This document shows positions 51,317 to 60,597 of a stretch of DNA of 64,000 bases, in pieces (position 1 is the first letter of the stretch; every line of letters starts with the position of its first letter). This stretch comes from Bradyrhizobium xenonodulans (GTDB lineage Bacteria; Pseudomonadota; Alphaproteobacteria; Rhizobiales; Xanthobacteraceae). A program made the position numbers and the translations under genes. The stretch lies in NCBI RefSeq assembly GCF_027594865.1, contig NZ_CP089391.1, positions 5,734,501-5,798,500 of the forward strand, read 5' to 3'. The notes beneath the pieces are model-generated. The model searched no databases. It was not told the DNA's origin and was given only the letters and a program-made list of their open reading frames with translations.

Positions 51317-51751
51317 TCACTTCAGGCGGATCGTGACACCGCCGACGGCCGCCGATACTTCCGCGCCGACCCGTGGGCCGCTGAGCTGAAGGATCACGCC
51401 GTTGCCGTTCTGAAGCTGAACAGCGCCGGCACCTGCGGCGATTGCCCCACCCGCTCCTCCCACTGCATAGGAGCCTTCTATCGACGCGGGCCCCTTGAGA
51501 TTGAGAGCGCGGCCGACAAACTTCGTGGTCGACGCTCCAACCGTCAGGCCGACACTCATGCCGGAGACTGTGAAGGGATATTTCTTGCCCCGGTAAAGCA
51601 GGACACCTTCGCCGCCCCCGACACCAACGATGAATCCGCCCTTGGTGAACACGACGGCCACCTGGCCGGTGTCAGCACGCGACGGCATGCTGAATCCGGT
51701 GGCGGCTGCGATCGATGCAATCAGAACGGCGCCGATGGTAACTTTCCTCAT
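51317..51751 (-). CDS. Secreted glycine-rich protein B
   Basis: 144 residues, signal peptide (KVTIGAVLIASIAAATGFSM, cleavage near SRADT). Repeats the pattern of protein A: GFIVGVGGGEGVLLYRGKKY, FTVSGMSVGLTVGAS, VQLQNGNGVILQLSGPRVGA. Last gene of the decarboxylase-exchanger operon, 19 bp after the exchanger stop. Function unknown. Confidence 0.78.
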   Translation of the reverse strand: MRKVTIGAVLIASIAAATGFSMPSRADTGQVAVVFTKGGFIVGVGGGEGVLLYRGKKYPFTVSGMSVGLTVGASTTKFVGRALNLKGPASIEGSYAVGGAGGAIAAGAGAVQLQNGNGVILQLSGPRVGAEVSAAVGGVTIRLK

Positions 51752-51770
51752 GACGTTTCTTTCCCCGTGT

Positions 51771-53471
51771 TTATTGCGCGAGCAGCATTGCGAAGTAGCC
51801 GAAGATGGTGAGCAGGATGCCCGAGACGGCGTAGCCGACCGGGAATCCGATCCAGGGCACCGTGCTCTGGATCTCGACCGCGGCTTCGCGGCACGGTCCC
51901 GAATGCGATCGCGCGCCGGCAACGCCGCCCATCAGCACGGCCGGGTTGATCTTGAAGACGTGGAAGCCGATCGCCCAGACGATGAACGGCGGGATCGTGC
52001 AGGCGATGAATCCGACGATGAAGATCTTCAGGGCAACAGCGCCGGTCAACTGCGACAGCAGTCCCGCGCCGGCATTGACGCCGACGATGGCGACGAAGAC
52101 GACGAGACCGAGATCCTCCAGCACATTGCGCGCGGCATTTGGCGTATTGCCGAAGAAGCGCAGTCGCGACACCACCGAGGACACAATTACGCCCGACAGC
52201 AACAGACCGCCCGCATTGCCGAGGCCGACCCTGGCGCCGAAGGCCGGGAAGTCGACCATGCCGATCAGGAAGCCAAGGATCATGCCGAGGGACAGGGTCA
52301 GCAGATCGGTCGAGGTGTTGGCGCGCGCGATGCGACCCCACATCTCGCCGAGCTCGTTGACGGCGGACTTCAGACCGACCACGGAGACGATGTCCATCCG
52401 CTCCAGCTTGGTCTTCAGACCCGCCGGGATCTGCACGCCGCCGCGCTCGACCTTGGTGACCTGCAACTGGCCGGCAATCGCGGTGTCGCGGAAGGACTCG
52501 AAGGTGCGTCCGACCATCTCCTTGTTGGTGACGAGGATGTCGGCCTGGTCCATGGGGATGCCAAGCGTCCTGGCATCAGCAACCTCCGGCCCGATCAGGC
52601 CCATCTTCTCGGTGAGATGCTCGGTCGCGCCGCCAAGGGCGACGATGTCCCCCTTTTGCAGCACGAACTCGGGATCGGCCCCTTGCGGCTCCCCCTTGCG
52701 CCCGACGTTGACGATGCGGTATTCCGGATTCATCGCTCGGAATTTTCCGATACTCATGCCGGCTGTCGCTGGATTTTCCAGCCGATAGGCACGCAGGCCG
52801 AACTGGCGATAGCCAGTCAGGCCGCCGCCTTCGAGATCCTTGACGCCGAATTCCCGCTCATACTGCTTGGCGGCGGCCTTGGCATCGACGCCCCACCAGC
52901 GCGGCAGATATTTGCAGATCAGGATGATGCCGACGGTGCCCCAGATGTAGGTGATACCGTAGGAGAGCGCGATCATGCCTGTTGCTTCCTCGGGCTTCAT
53001 GCCCGCGGGTAGCTTCACGACCCCCGACGTGACGGCCTGCTCGGCCGAACCGATCGCCGCCGACATGGTCTGCGATCCCGCAAGCATGCCGCCGGCGGCC
53101 CCTGGCGGCAATTCGAAGAGCCTGGCACCGAGCACGACCAGCGTCAGGCCCAGAATGCTGGATACGACCGCGAGGAACAGGAACTTGATGCCATCCCCTC
53201 TCAGGCTATTGATGAAGGACGGACCGACGCGCAAGCCGACGCCGTACATGAAAAGATAGTAGAACAGGCTCTTGGCAAAGTTGTTCAGCTCGAGCTTCAC
53301 CCCATAACTGGAAGCCCAGACCGAGATGCCTGCACCGACAACGATGGCGCCGGCGACCATGCCGAGGCCATACCCCTTGATGCTGGCCCGGCCGATATAG
53401 ACGGCGAGACCGACGACGAAAAACAGCAGCAGATACGGATACTGCCGCAAGAATTCGAAAAACGCCTGCAT
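51771..53471 (-). CDS. AspT/YidE-type exchanger 1 with two TrkA-C domains
   Basis: 566 residues: about five membrane segments, then two RCK_C/TrkA-C cytoplasmic domains (~220-390; GDIVALGGATEHLTEKMGLI, MDIVSVVGLKSAVNELGEM), then a second membrane half. This is the layout of the aspartate:alanine exchanger family. GGAGGGGACCAAC precedes ATG 53471. Directly downstream of a decarboxylase gene (18 bp), so it probably swaps the decarboxylation substrate for its product. Confidence 0.9.
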   Translation of the reverse strand: MQAFFEFLRQYPYLLLFFVVGLAVYIGRASIKGYGLGMVAGAIVVGAGISVWASSYGVKLELNNFAKSLFYYLFMYGVGLRVGPSFINSLRGDGIKFLFLAVVSSILGLTLVVLGARLFELPPGAAGGMLAGSQTMSAAIGSAEQAVTSGVVKLPAGMKPEEATGMIALSYGITYIWGTVGIILICKYLPRWWGVDAKAAAKQYEREFGVKDLEGGGLTGYRQFGLRAYRLENPATAGMSIGKFRAMNPEYRIVNVGRKGEPQGADPEFVLQKGDIVALGGATEHLTEKMGLIGPEVADARTLGIPMDQADILVTNKEMVGRTFESFRDTAIAGQLQVTKVERGGVQIPAGLKTKLERMDIVSVVGLKSAVNELGEMWGRIARANTSTDLLTLSLGMILGFLIGMVDFPAFGARVGLGNAGGLLLSGVIVSSVVSRLRFFGNTPNAARNVLEDLGLVVFVAIVGVNAGAGLLSQLTGAVALKIFIVGFIACTIPPFIVWAIGFHVFKINPAVLMGGVAGARSHSGPCREAAVEIQSTVPWIGFPVGYAVSGILLTIFGYFAMLLAQ

Positions 53472-53489
53472 GTTGGTCCCCTCCAAGCC

Positions 53490-56243
53490 TTATGATGCGG
53501 CCTTGAGCTTCGGCTGCGCGTCGGGCTTCGGTCGGCCGAGCTTCGCCAAAGCTTCCGTGCGCACGAGCTTCAGGCCTTCCTTGGCGTCGTAGCCATGGAT
53601 TTCCTTCACATCGAGCTTGCGCATGAAGTCGATGGTCTCCTGAGTAATGACCTGGCCCGGCACCATGATCGGGAAGCCAGGCGGATACGGGATCACGAAG
53701 TTGGCCGAGACGAGCTCGGGACCGGCCTTCAGCCGCCGGTCGATCTCGGGATCGTTGAGGCGGATGTGCTCGCAACCCGCGACGTCATAGGCGGCATAGA
53801 AGCCACTGCGGATATCGCCTTCGTTGGTCTTGGCGCCGGCATCGCCGCGGAAGCTCGGATGGAATTGCGAGAAGTTCGGCAGGTCCGGGACGTCGGTCAT
53901 CAGGCTCTTGACCCGCGCCTCGAACGTCTTGCGCGCATTCGCGCCGCCTTGGGCCAGCCCGCGATCGACTTCGCCCGCGATCTCGGCGAGGACGCGGATG
54001 AGGTGCGCGACATCGCTGCGGGTGTTGTTGATGTTGGACTGGACCAGGACCGAGTTGCGCGAGGTCTTGTTGACCTGGATGTTGTACTCGTTGGCGAGGA
54101 TGCCCTTGAACTGGGTGCCATCGTAACCGGCCGTGCCGCACACCAGCGTCATGCGGGTCGGGTCGAGGCAGAACTCGTCTTCATCCAGGCTCTTGAGCGT
54201 GTTCGCCCAGTTCACACCGTCCGAGAGATAGTCGGTGAAGCCGCTCTGACGGTATTGCGCCGGCACCATAGCGTCGGCGGGAAGCACGCGAAAGTATTTT
54301 GAGAGCAGCGGATTGTTGTTGACCGCTCGACGGATCGCGAACCCAACCTCGATCGCATTGGCGACGAGGCCGTAACCCTCCAGCTCCATCTGCCGCCGCG
54401 AGATGTCGAGGCTGGCAATGAGCTGCTGGTTCGGGCTGGTCGAGGCGTGAGTGAACACGGCCTCCTTGAACTGCTGCTCGACCGTGTGGAATTCGACATC
54501 CTTGACCGACAGCATGGAGCCCTGGCGGATCGCCGACATCGATTTGTGGGTCGAGTTGGTCTGGTAGACACGCAGGCGAATCTGCCGGGGGTCCGGAATC
54601 AGCCTGGTGTTGAGCAGCGTCTCGTCCGATGGGTCGTTGCCGAGTTGCGCCTGCTGCTTCTCATAGGCGTCGACCGACCTCGGATCGCGCATCCACGCCT
54701 CGATCTCGTTGGCGGCGCCGAGGCCGGTGCGGCGGCGCAGGAAGGGCGAGAAGCGCGCGAAGCCGAACCAGGCCTCGTCCCATAGGAAGATCAGGTCCGG
54801 CTTGATGGCGAGACATTCCTCCATCACCCGGCGGGTGTTGTAGATGTGGCCGTCGAAGGTGCAGTTGGTGAGATCAAGCATCTTGACGCGGTCGAGCCGG
54901 CCGTCGGCCTTGGCATTGAGCAACGCTTGCTTGATCGTCTTCAGCGGTACCGCGCCATACATCGAATACTCGGTCATCGGAAAGGCTTCGACGTAGAGCG
55001 GCTGCGCGCCGGCGAGCACCATGCCGTAATGGTGCGATTTGTGGCAGTTCCGATCGACGATCGCGATATCGCCGGGCGCGAGCAATGCCTGCACCGCCAT
55101 CTTGTTGGAGGTCGACGTGCCGTTGGTGACGAAGAAGACACGGTCGGCGCCGAGCGCCCTCGCCGCCTTCTCCTGCGCCTTCTTGATGTTGCCGGTCGGC
55201 TCCAACATGCTGTCGAGGCCCCCGGTGGTGGCGCTGCTCTCGGCCAGGAACAGGTTCGGGCCGTAGAACTCGCCCATGTCGCGGATCCAGTCGGACTTGA
55301 AGATCGACTTGCCGCGGGCGATCGGTAGCGCGTGGAACGTCCCGATCGGGCGCTGTGCGTATTTCTTGAGATTGTCGAAGAACGGGGTGTCATAGCGATC
55401 CTGGATGCCTTCGAGGATCGAAAGGTGCAGCTCCAGGAGCTCTTCCACCGAATAGAAGATGCGGCGGACGACGTTGGCCTCGGGATTGCCGGCTAGCTCC
55501 TCGACATCGCGGTTCGAGATCATGTAGAGGTCGAGCTCGGGTCGGACGCGCTTGATGATCTGGGCGAGCCGGAGCGCCGAGGCGTCGGCCTCGTCATTGA
55601 GACCGGCCGTGGCCGTGATCGAGCGCAGAACCGGCGCATTGTGTCGGGAGCGCAGCCCGAAGCCTTCGTTGACGATGACTGCGCCGAGGTTCGGATTGAG
55701 CATCGTCGCGCAGAATGCATCCTCCAGGCTGCCGACGATGACCGGCTCATAGATGAAGCCGTCTTCCGGCCGGCGCAGCTTGCGCCATTCGGCGGCAAGC
55801 GCCGGCCACTGGCTGGGGGACACGCCGGTGACGATCAGGGTTTCAAAATACGGCCGGCGCGCCTTTTGCCCGCCGAAGGTGGGCGACACCAGCTCGGGCG
55901 TGTCGCCATCGCCGTCGTCCTTCGCGTTCCAGTCGCCGGCATGCTGGCGGAACGATCGCGTGGCCAAGGCCTGGGTGATCCGGGTCGCAAGCGAAAGCGA
56001 CCCGGCCGCATCGCCGGCCGAGGCCGCCTCGCGCAAGGCCGCCATCAATTGCTGGCCGGGATAGCCGTGGAATTCCTCGGTGATCGACAACTCGGCCAGC
56101 GCAGCATCATATTGCGCCCGGTCGCCACCGCGCGCCCATAGCTTTGCCGCCTCGATCAGATCGCGCCAGTCGTCTGCCCGCGCTCCGGGGCCGGAAAAGA
56201 ACTGGTCGATGCGCTTTTGCGCGGCCTTGGGCTCATTAGACAT
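53490..56243 (-). CDS. PLP-dependent Orn/Lys/Arg-type decarboxylase
   Basis: 917 residues, longer than typical (~710-780). N-terminal ~290 residues include a receiver-like wing; then the fold-I PLP core: TNGTSTSNK (~373-381), DEAWFG (Asp489) and NSTHKSMSA with Schiff-base Lys567; C-terminal domain with ISRRQMELEGYGL. ATG 56243 follows GGGAGAGACAC. Decarboxylation of a basic (or related) amino acid consumes a proton. FixK box 3 lies 66 bp upstream; the exchanger gene follows. Which amino acid is used cannot be read from the sequence. Confidence 0.92.
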   Translation of the reverse strand: MSNEPKAAQKRIDQFFSGPGARADDWRDLIEAAKLWARGGDRAQYDAALAELSITEEFHGYPGQQLMAALREAASAGDAAGSLSLATRITQALATRSFRQHAGDWNAKDDGDGDTPELVSPTFGGQKARRPYFETLIVTGVSPSQWPALAAEWRKLRRPEDGFIYEPVIVGSLEDAFCATMLNPNLGAVIVNEGFGLRSRHNAPVLRSITATAGLNDEADASALRLAQIIKRVRPELDLYMISNRDVEELAGNPEANVVRRIFYSVEELLELHLSILEGIQDRYDTPFFDNLKKYAQRPIGTFHALPIARGKSIFKSDWIRDMGEFYGPNLFLAESSATTGGLDSMLEPTGNIKKAQEKAARALGADRVFFVTNGTSTSNKMAVQALLAPGDIAIVDRNCHKSHHYGMVLAGAQPLYVEAFPMTEYSMYGAVPLKTIKQALLNAKADGRLDRVKMLDLTNCTFDGHIYNTRRVMEECLAIKPDLIFLWDEAWFGFARFSPFLRRRTGLGAANEIEAWMRDPRSVDAYEKQQAQLGNDPSDETLLNTRLIPDPRQIRLRVYQTNSTHKSMSAIRQGSMLSVKDVEFHTVEQQFKEAVFTHASTSPNQQLIASLDISRRQMELEGYGLVANAIEVGFAIRRAVNNNPLLSKYFRVLPADAMVPAQYRQSGFTDYLSDGVNWANTLKSLDEDEFCLDPTRMTLVCGTAGYDGTQFKGILANEYNIQVNKTSRNSVLVQSNINNTRSDVAHLIRVLAEIAGEVDRGLAQGGANARKTFEARVKSLMTDVPDLPNFSQFHPSFRGDAGAKTNEGDIRSGFYAAYDVAGCEHIRLNDPEIDRRLKAGPELVSANFVIPYPPGFPIMVPGQVITQETIDFMRKLDVKEIHGYDAKEGLKLVRTEALAKLGRPKPDAQPKLKAAS

Positions 56244-56308
56244 GTGTCTCTCCCGATCCGTTGGGGCGAAAGTGATGCGGGATCGTGAGTGCGGGGCCGG
56301 TCGCTCCA

Positions 56309-56322
56309 TTGATCCAAGTCAA
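56309..56322. promoter_or_regulatory. FixK/FNR box 3
   Basis: TTGATCCAAGTCAA, exact TTGA-N6-TCAA, centre 72 bp before the decarboxylase ATG and 59 bp past the SulP stop. Confidence 0.78.
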
Positions 56323-56380
56323 CGGTCGCGTGCATTCTGAGAGGCAACGCGATTCCGTTCGCAGCGCAATACGAGAGGCA

Positions 56381-58083
56381 TCAGGCCGTTCGTTGCGCGG
56401 TGCTGGCCTGGTCGTCACCGAGCAGACTGTCGAGCGAACGCAGCCACTGCCCGCTGTCGGTCTTGTCCGCGAGCCCTTCGGCGCGCAGGAGGTCGCGGAG
56501 CTGCGCGTGCGCACCGACGATGCAGAGCGTCATCCTGCGTGACGCAAGCTCGTCATGGAGATCATGCAGCATGCGTGAGCCCGCGAGATCAATGTAGGGC
56601 GAGGCCGAAAGGTCGCAGACGACAAGGTGGATACGCGGCGCGTTCCGAAGCGCGGCCAGGACCGTCTCCAGGATCGTCTCGGCATTGATGTAGAGCAGCG
56701 AGGCCTCCGGGCGGAAGGCGATGATGCCGACCAGCGGCTCGACGTCCTCGTGCCTTGCGGCGTCGGAATAGCGGCCGCTGCCCGGCAAGCGGCCGAGGAA
56801 CGCGACGTTTGGCCGCGATGCCCGCGCCAGCAGCAGGAAGATCGACGCGATCGAGGCCAGCAGCACGCCCTGGAGGATGCCGAGCAGCAGCACGGAGATC
56901 AGCGCGATCGACGCCGCGTAGAAATCGATCCGGCTGACCCGCCACATCCGGATCAGAGCGCGGACATCGACCAGCTTGTAGACGGCAGCAAAGACGATGG
57001 CTGCGAGCACCGCCTTGGGCAGATTGGTGAGCAGCCCCGTGAAGAACAAAAGGCACAGGCCGAGCGTGACCGAGCAGATCACCAGCGCCAGCGGTGTCCG
57101 CGCGCCGGCGCTGTCGTTGACCGCCGATTGCGACAGGCCGCCGGCGACCGGATAGCCGTGGCCGAAGGCGGCGGCGAGATTCGCGGCGCCCAGCCCCAGG
57201 AACTCCTGCCGGACGTCGAGCGCATAGCCATGCTTGGCAGCAAAGCTGCGGGCGGCCGAGACGCCTTCGATATAGGCCAGCAGCACGCCCCGGCAGCGAG
57301 CGGAAACAGGTCGTCGAACTCCAGCAGGCCGAAGGTCGGGATCCCCAGCGCCGGCAAACCTTCCGGTATCTTCCCGGTAACGGGCACACCGAGCCCGGGG
57401 AAGCCGAACACCGTCGCCACCACGATCGCCAGCGCCACGATGGTGATGCCGACCGGCTTGCCCGGCAGCAGCCGTTCGCCGAGCAAGAGCAGCAGAAGTG
57501 CGACCGCGCCGATGGCGAGCACGAGCGGGTCAATGCCGCCGAGCTGCCCGGCCAGCTTGACAGCCCGGTCGAAGAAATTGTGCCCCCCGCCGGCCACGCC
57601 GAACAGACTCGGTAGCTGGCTCATGATGATGGTGAGCCCGGCCCCGGCCTTGAAGCCGACCAGGATGCTGTCGCTGACGAGGCGAACGAGGACGCTGAGC
57701 TTGAACAGCCAGGCGATGAAGCACAGCGTTGCTACCGCAAAGGCCGCAAGGCTTGCGATCTGCGCATAGCGCACCGCATCACCGCCGGCGAGCGCGCCGA
57801 CGGTCGCCGCAATCATCAGGGAGATTGCCGAGGTCGGACCGATCGCGAGTTGCCGCGACGAGCCGAGCAGCGCGTAGCCGAGGCCACCGAGCATGTAGCC
57901 GTAGACGCCGATCTGCGGCGGCAGGCCCGCGAGCGCTGCGTAGGCGAGCGAGACCGGGATGGCATAAGCGGCGAGCGTGATGCCGGCGACGGCGTCGGAT
58001 GGCAGCCACTCGCCGCGATAGGCGGGGAGCCAGCCGAACGGCGGGAAGAAGCGCGTCCAGCCGGGATCTGGCTGCGAATTCAT
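56381..58083 (-). pseudogene. SulP family anion transporter, broken by a -1 frameshift
   Basis: The N-terminal part (58083 down to about 57290; PSDAVAGITLAAYAIPVSLA, YGYMLGGLGYALLG) and the C-terminal part (about 57286 to 56381; SFAAKHGYALDVRQEFLG, then a STAS domain near ASPYIDLAGSRMLHDLHDEL) together make a full-length ~565-residue SulP protein. The frame is lost in a CCCC run at 57288-57291 (GGGG in the mRNA); one added base restores LLAYIEG. So it is a pseudogene, a sequencing error, or a programmed slip. Start overlaps the DUF1275 stop (ATGA). Confidence 0.85.
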
Positions 58084-58760
58084 CCGGTTACCTCGCGTGG
58101 CGCGGTTTCACAGCGCAATAGAACAATCAGCAACGCGATCACGGGAATGCCGAGCGCGAGGTTGGGAATGGTCTTGGTGGCGTAGGCACCTGCTGCAGCG
58201 CCGAAGCCGAACACCGCGCACAAGGCGAAGAAAATGCCCGACTTGCGCAGCGTGCCTGGCGGCGCGCCTCCGTACACAGCCGCAAAAATGTTCTCGACGG
58301 CCTGGCGCATGTTGCCCGTGATCATCACGGTGCTGCAGATCGTGCCCTCGACCTTGATGAACATGCCCGACTGCATGGCGGCGACGACCGAAATGCCAAG
58401 CGTTCCGGCCAGGTCAGGCAACCGATTGTGCAGGATGCCGATCGTGATCAAGAGCACGATCTCGACCAGCGTGCTGATCGCGCCGGCCCGTTCGCCGGCA
58501 ACACGACGCAGCCACGCGGCAATCACGATGCCGACCGCGAAGGCCAGGATCGGCGGCACGAAGTGAAATGCCTTGGCCCAGTTGCCGGCCATTGCATGGG
58601 CCCAGAGGAAGATCAAATTGGCGGTCTGCGCATTCGCCAGCACGCCGTGGATGATCCAGGTATAGGCGTCGATATAACCGCCCGCGAAGGCGAGCAGCAA
58701 TACGATCCCGATCGTTTCATCGCGGCGGATTGCTCCGGCTGCGACGTCCAGGGTGCTCAT
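58080..58760 (-). CDS. DUF1275 family membrane protein
   Basis: 226 residues, six hydrophobic segments; LLLAFAGGYIDAYTWIIHGV, TANLIFLWAHAMAGNW and TGNMRQAVENIFAAVYG are family blocks (YoaK-like). ATG 58760 has weak upstream pairing. Its stop overlaps the SulP start, so DUF1275-SulP form one operon, with FixK box 4 67 bp upstream. Function unknown, possibly a small anion channel or transporter. Confidence 0.88.
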   Translation of the reverse strand: MSTLDVAAGAIRRDETIGIVLLLAFAGGYIDAYTWIIHGVLANAQTANLIFLWAHAMAGNWAKAFHFVPPILAFAVGIVIAAWLRRVAGERAGAISTLVEIVLLITIGILHNRLPDLAGTLGISVVAAMQSGMFIKVEGTICSTVMITGNMRQAVENIFAAVYGGAPPGTLRKSGIFFALCAVFGFGAAAGAYATKTIPNLALGIPVIALLIVLLRCETAPREVTG

Positions 58761-58826
58761 GTCGGCAATACGGGCTGTCGCGAATTCTCCATGGCTACAT
58801 AGGCTTCGGCTCGTCCCTGCAAAGGC

Positions 58827-58840
58827 TTGATCTGGATCAA
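58827..58840. promoter_or_regulatory. FixK/FNR box 4
   Basis: TTGATCTGGATCAA, exact dyad in the divergent region. Centre lies about 73 bp from ATG 58760 (minus) and about 64 bp from ATG 58898 (plus). Confidence 0.8.
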
Positions 58841-58897
58841 GCAATCTGTTCCCGCCGCCAATCAAATCCGCCCCAAAGTGTCGGGGGAAATGCGACC

Positions 58898-60586
58898 ATG
58901 GACACCGTCAGGTGGATGATCACCACCGCACCGGAAATCTTCCTGCTGCTGGCGATCGCGATCGGCACCATTCTCGGCCGAATCAAGGTTCGCGGCTTCT
59001 CGATCGGTACCACCGCCTGCATCCTGATTGTCGCCGTCCTGATCGGGCAGCTCGGCAGCTTCTCCTTCCCGCCGATCCTCCGGGTGGTGCTGTTCAGCCT
59101 GTTCGTCTTCACGATCGGCTACCGCTCGGGCCCGGAGTTCTTTGCCTCCTTGAGCTTCCGGACGTTGGCGCAGGTTGCGCTGGCGCTGGTGATCGGCGGC
59201 ACGGGCCTGGTGCTCGTGCTGATCTTTGCCCATGTGTTCAAGCTCGATACCGGAATGGCGGCAGGCCTCACCGCGGGCGCGCTGACGCAGTCATCCGTGA
59301 TCGGCACGGCGTCGAGCGCGCTGGCGCAGCTAGGGCTGCCCGCCGACGTCTTGAAGCAGCAGGAAGCCAACATCGCAGCCGGCTACGCCGTGACCTATGT
59401 GCTCGGCTACATTTTGACGCTGCTGTTCGTTCCGTTCGTCGCACCGCGGCTGATGGGAATAGATCTGAAGGCGGAGGCAAAGAAGCTCGAGGCGGAGCTT
59501 GCCGGCGGCGCGCCCGCGAAGACGGACAATCTCTCCTATCGCAAATTCCAGGCGCGCGCCTATCGCGTCTCGGCCGCCGCAAGCCGGACGGTCGGGGCCA
59601 TCGAATCCGAGATCGGCCACCGCACGGTGGTGGAGCGGATCGTCCGCCGGGGCGCCGATATTGCGCCTCGTCGCGACGCTATGCTCGAGGATGGCGACGA
59701 CATCGTCCTGACCGGCCCGACCGCCGCCATCGTCGAGGCCGAGCCGATCATCGGCGAGGAAATCGACGCCGACGCGCTGCTGCGCAGCCTCCCCGGCAAC
59801 GTGATCGAAGTGCTCGTGGAGAACAGCAAGCTGCACGGCCGCTCGATCCGCGAAGTCGCTGAGATCGTCGGCGATAACGCGCGCGGTGTTTTCCTGCGTT
59901 CCCTCACCAGGATGGGCCGCGAAGTGCCGCTCGGGCCCGACACACGCCTCTATCTCGGAGACGTCATGACGCTGGTCGGGAGCACCGGCAATATCGCGCG
60001 GGCAACGGCGCAAGTCGGCCACGCACTGAACACCGGCGACCGCACCGACATTGCCTTCCTTGTCGCCGGCATCGCCGTCGGCCTCATGGCGGGCCTTGCC
60101 AGCTTCAAGGTCGGCGCGGTCGCGCTGACCCTTGGCGGCGGCGGCGGCGCGCTGATCGCGGGCCTCGTCTGCGGCTGGATGCGCTCGCGCAAGCCCACCA
60201 TGGGCGCGATGCCGCCGGCGGCACAGCAGACGCTCAGCGACCTCGGCCTTGGTGGCTTCATCGCTGCGATCGGCCTCGGCAACGGCCTCGCCGCCTGGTC
60301 GGCGATCCAGACGCATGGGCTGCTGCTGGTCGGCATGGGCGTTGTCGTCACGCTGATCCCGATGACGGTCGGAACGCTGGTCGCCTACTACGTGCTGCGC
60401 ATGAACCCGGTGGTGACCTGTGGCGCGCTGGCCGGCGCCATGACGGTCGACGCCGCCGTCACCGGGGCCTGCGATGTCGCCGAGAGTCAGACGCCGGTAC
60501 TCGGCGTCGCCGTGCCCTACGCGGTCGGCAACGTCGTGCTGACGGTGCTCGGTCCGATCGTGGTGGCCGCAACGTTTTCGGGTTGA
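58898..60586 (+). CDS. AspT/YidE-type exchanger 2 with two TrkA-C domains
   Basis: 562 residues with the same layout as exchanger 1: membrane half (LGRIKVRGFSIGTTACIL, FTIGYRSGPEFFASL), two RCK_C domains (~205-370; GDDIVLTGPTAAIVEAEPII, VMTLVGSTGNIARATAQVG) and a second membrane half ending GVAVPYAVGNVVLTVLGPIV. Clearly diverged from exchanger 1. ATG 58898 follows GGGGGAAA. Followed by two secreted-protein genes, no decarboxylase directly beside it. Confidence 0.9.
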   Translation: MDTVRWMITTAPEIFLLLAIAIGTILGRIKVRGFSIGTTACILIVAVLIGQLGSFSFPPILRVVLFSLFVFTIGYRSGPEFFASLSFRTLAQVALALVIGGTGLVLVLIFAHVFKLDTGMAAGLTAGALTQSSVIGTASSALAQLGLPADVLKQQEANIAAGYAVTYVLGYILTLLFVPFVAPRLMGIDLKAEAKKLEAELAGGAPAKTDNLSYRKFQARAYRVSAAASRTVGAIESEIGHRTVVERIVRRGADIAPRRDAMLEDGDDIVLTGPTAAIVEAEPIIGEEIDADALLRSLPGNVIEVLVENSKLHGRSIREVAEIVGDNARGVFLRSLTRMGREVPLGPDTRLYLGDVMTLVGSTGNIARATAQVGHALNTGDRTDIAFLVAGIAVGLMAGLASFKVGAVALTLGGGGGALIAGLVCGWMRSRKPTMGAMPPAAQQTLSDLGLGGFIAAIGLGNGLAAWSAIQTHGLLLVGMGVVVTLIPMTVGTLVAYYVLRMNPVVTCGALAGAMTVDAAVTGACDVAESQTPVLGVAVPYAVGNVVLTVLGPIVVAATFSG

Positions 60587-60597
60587 AGGAGGTCGCG

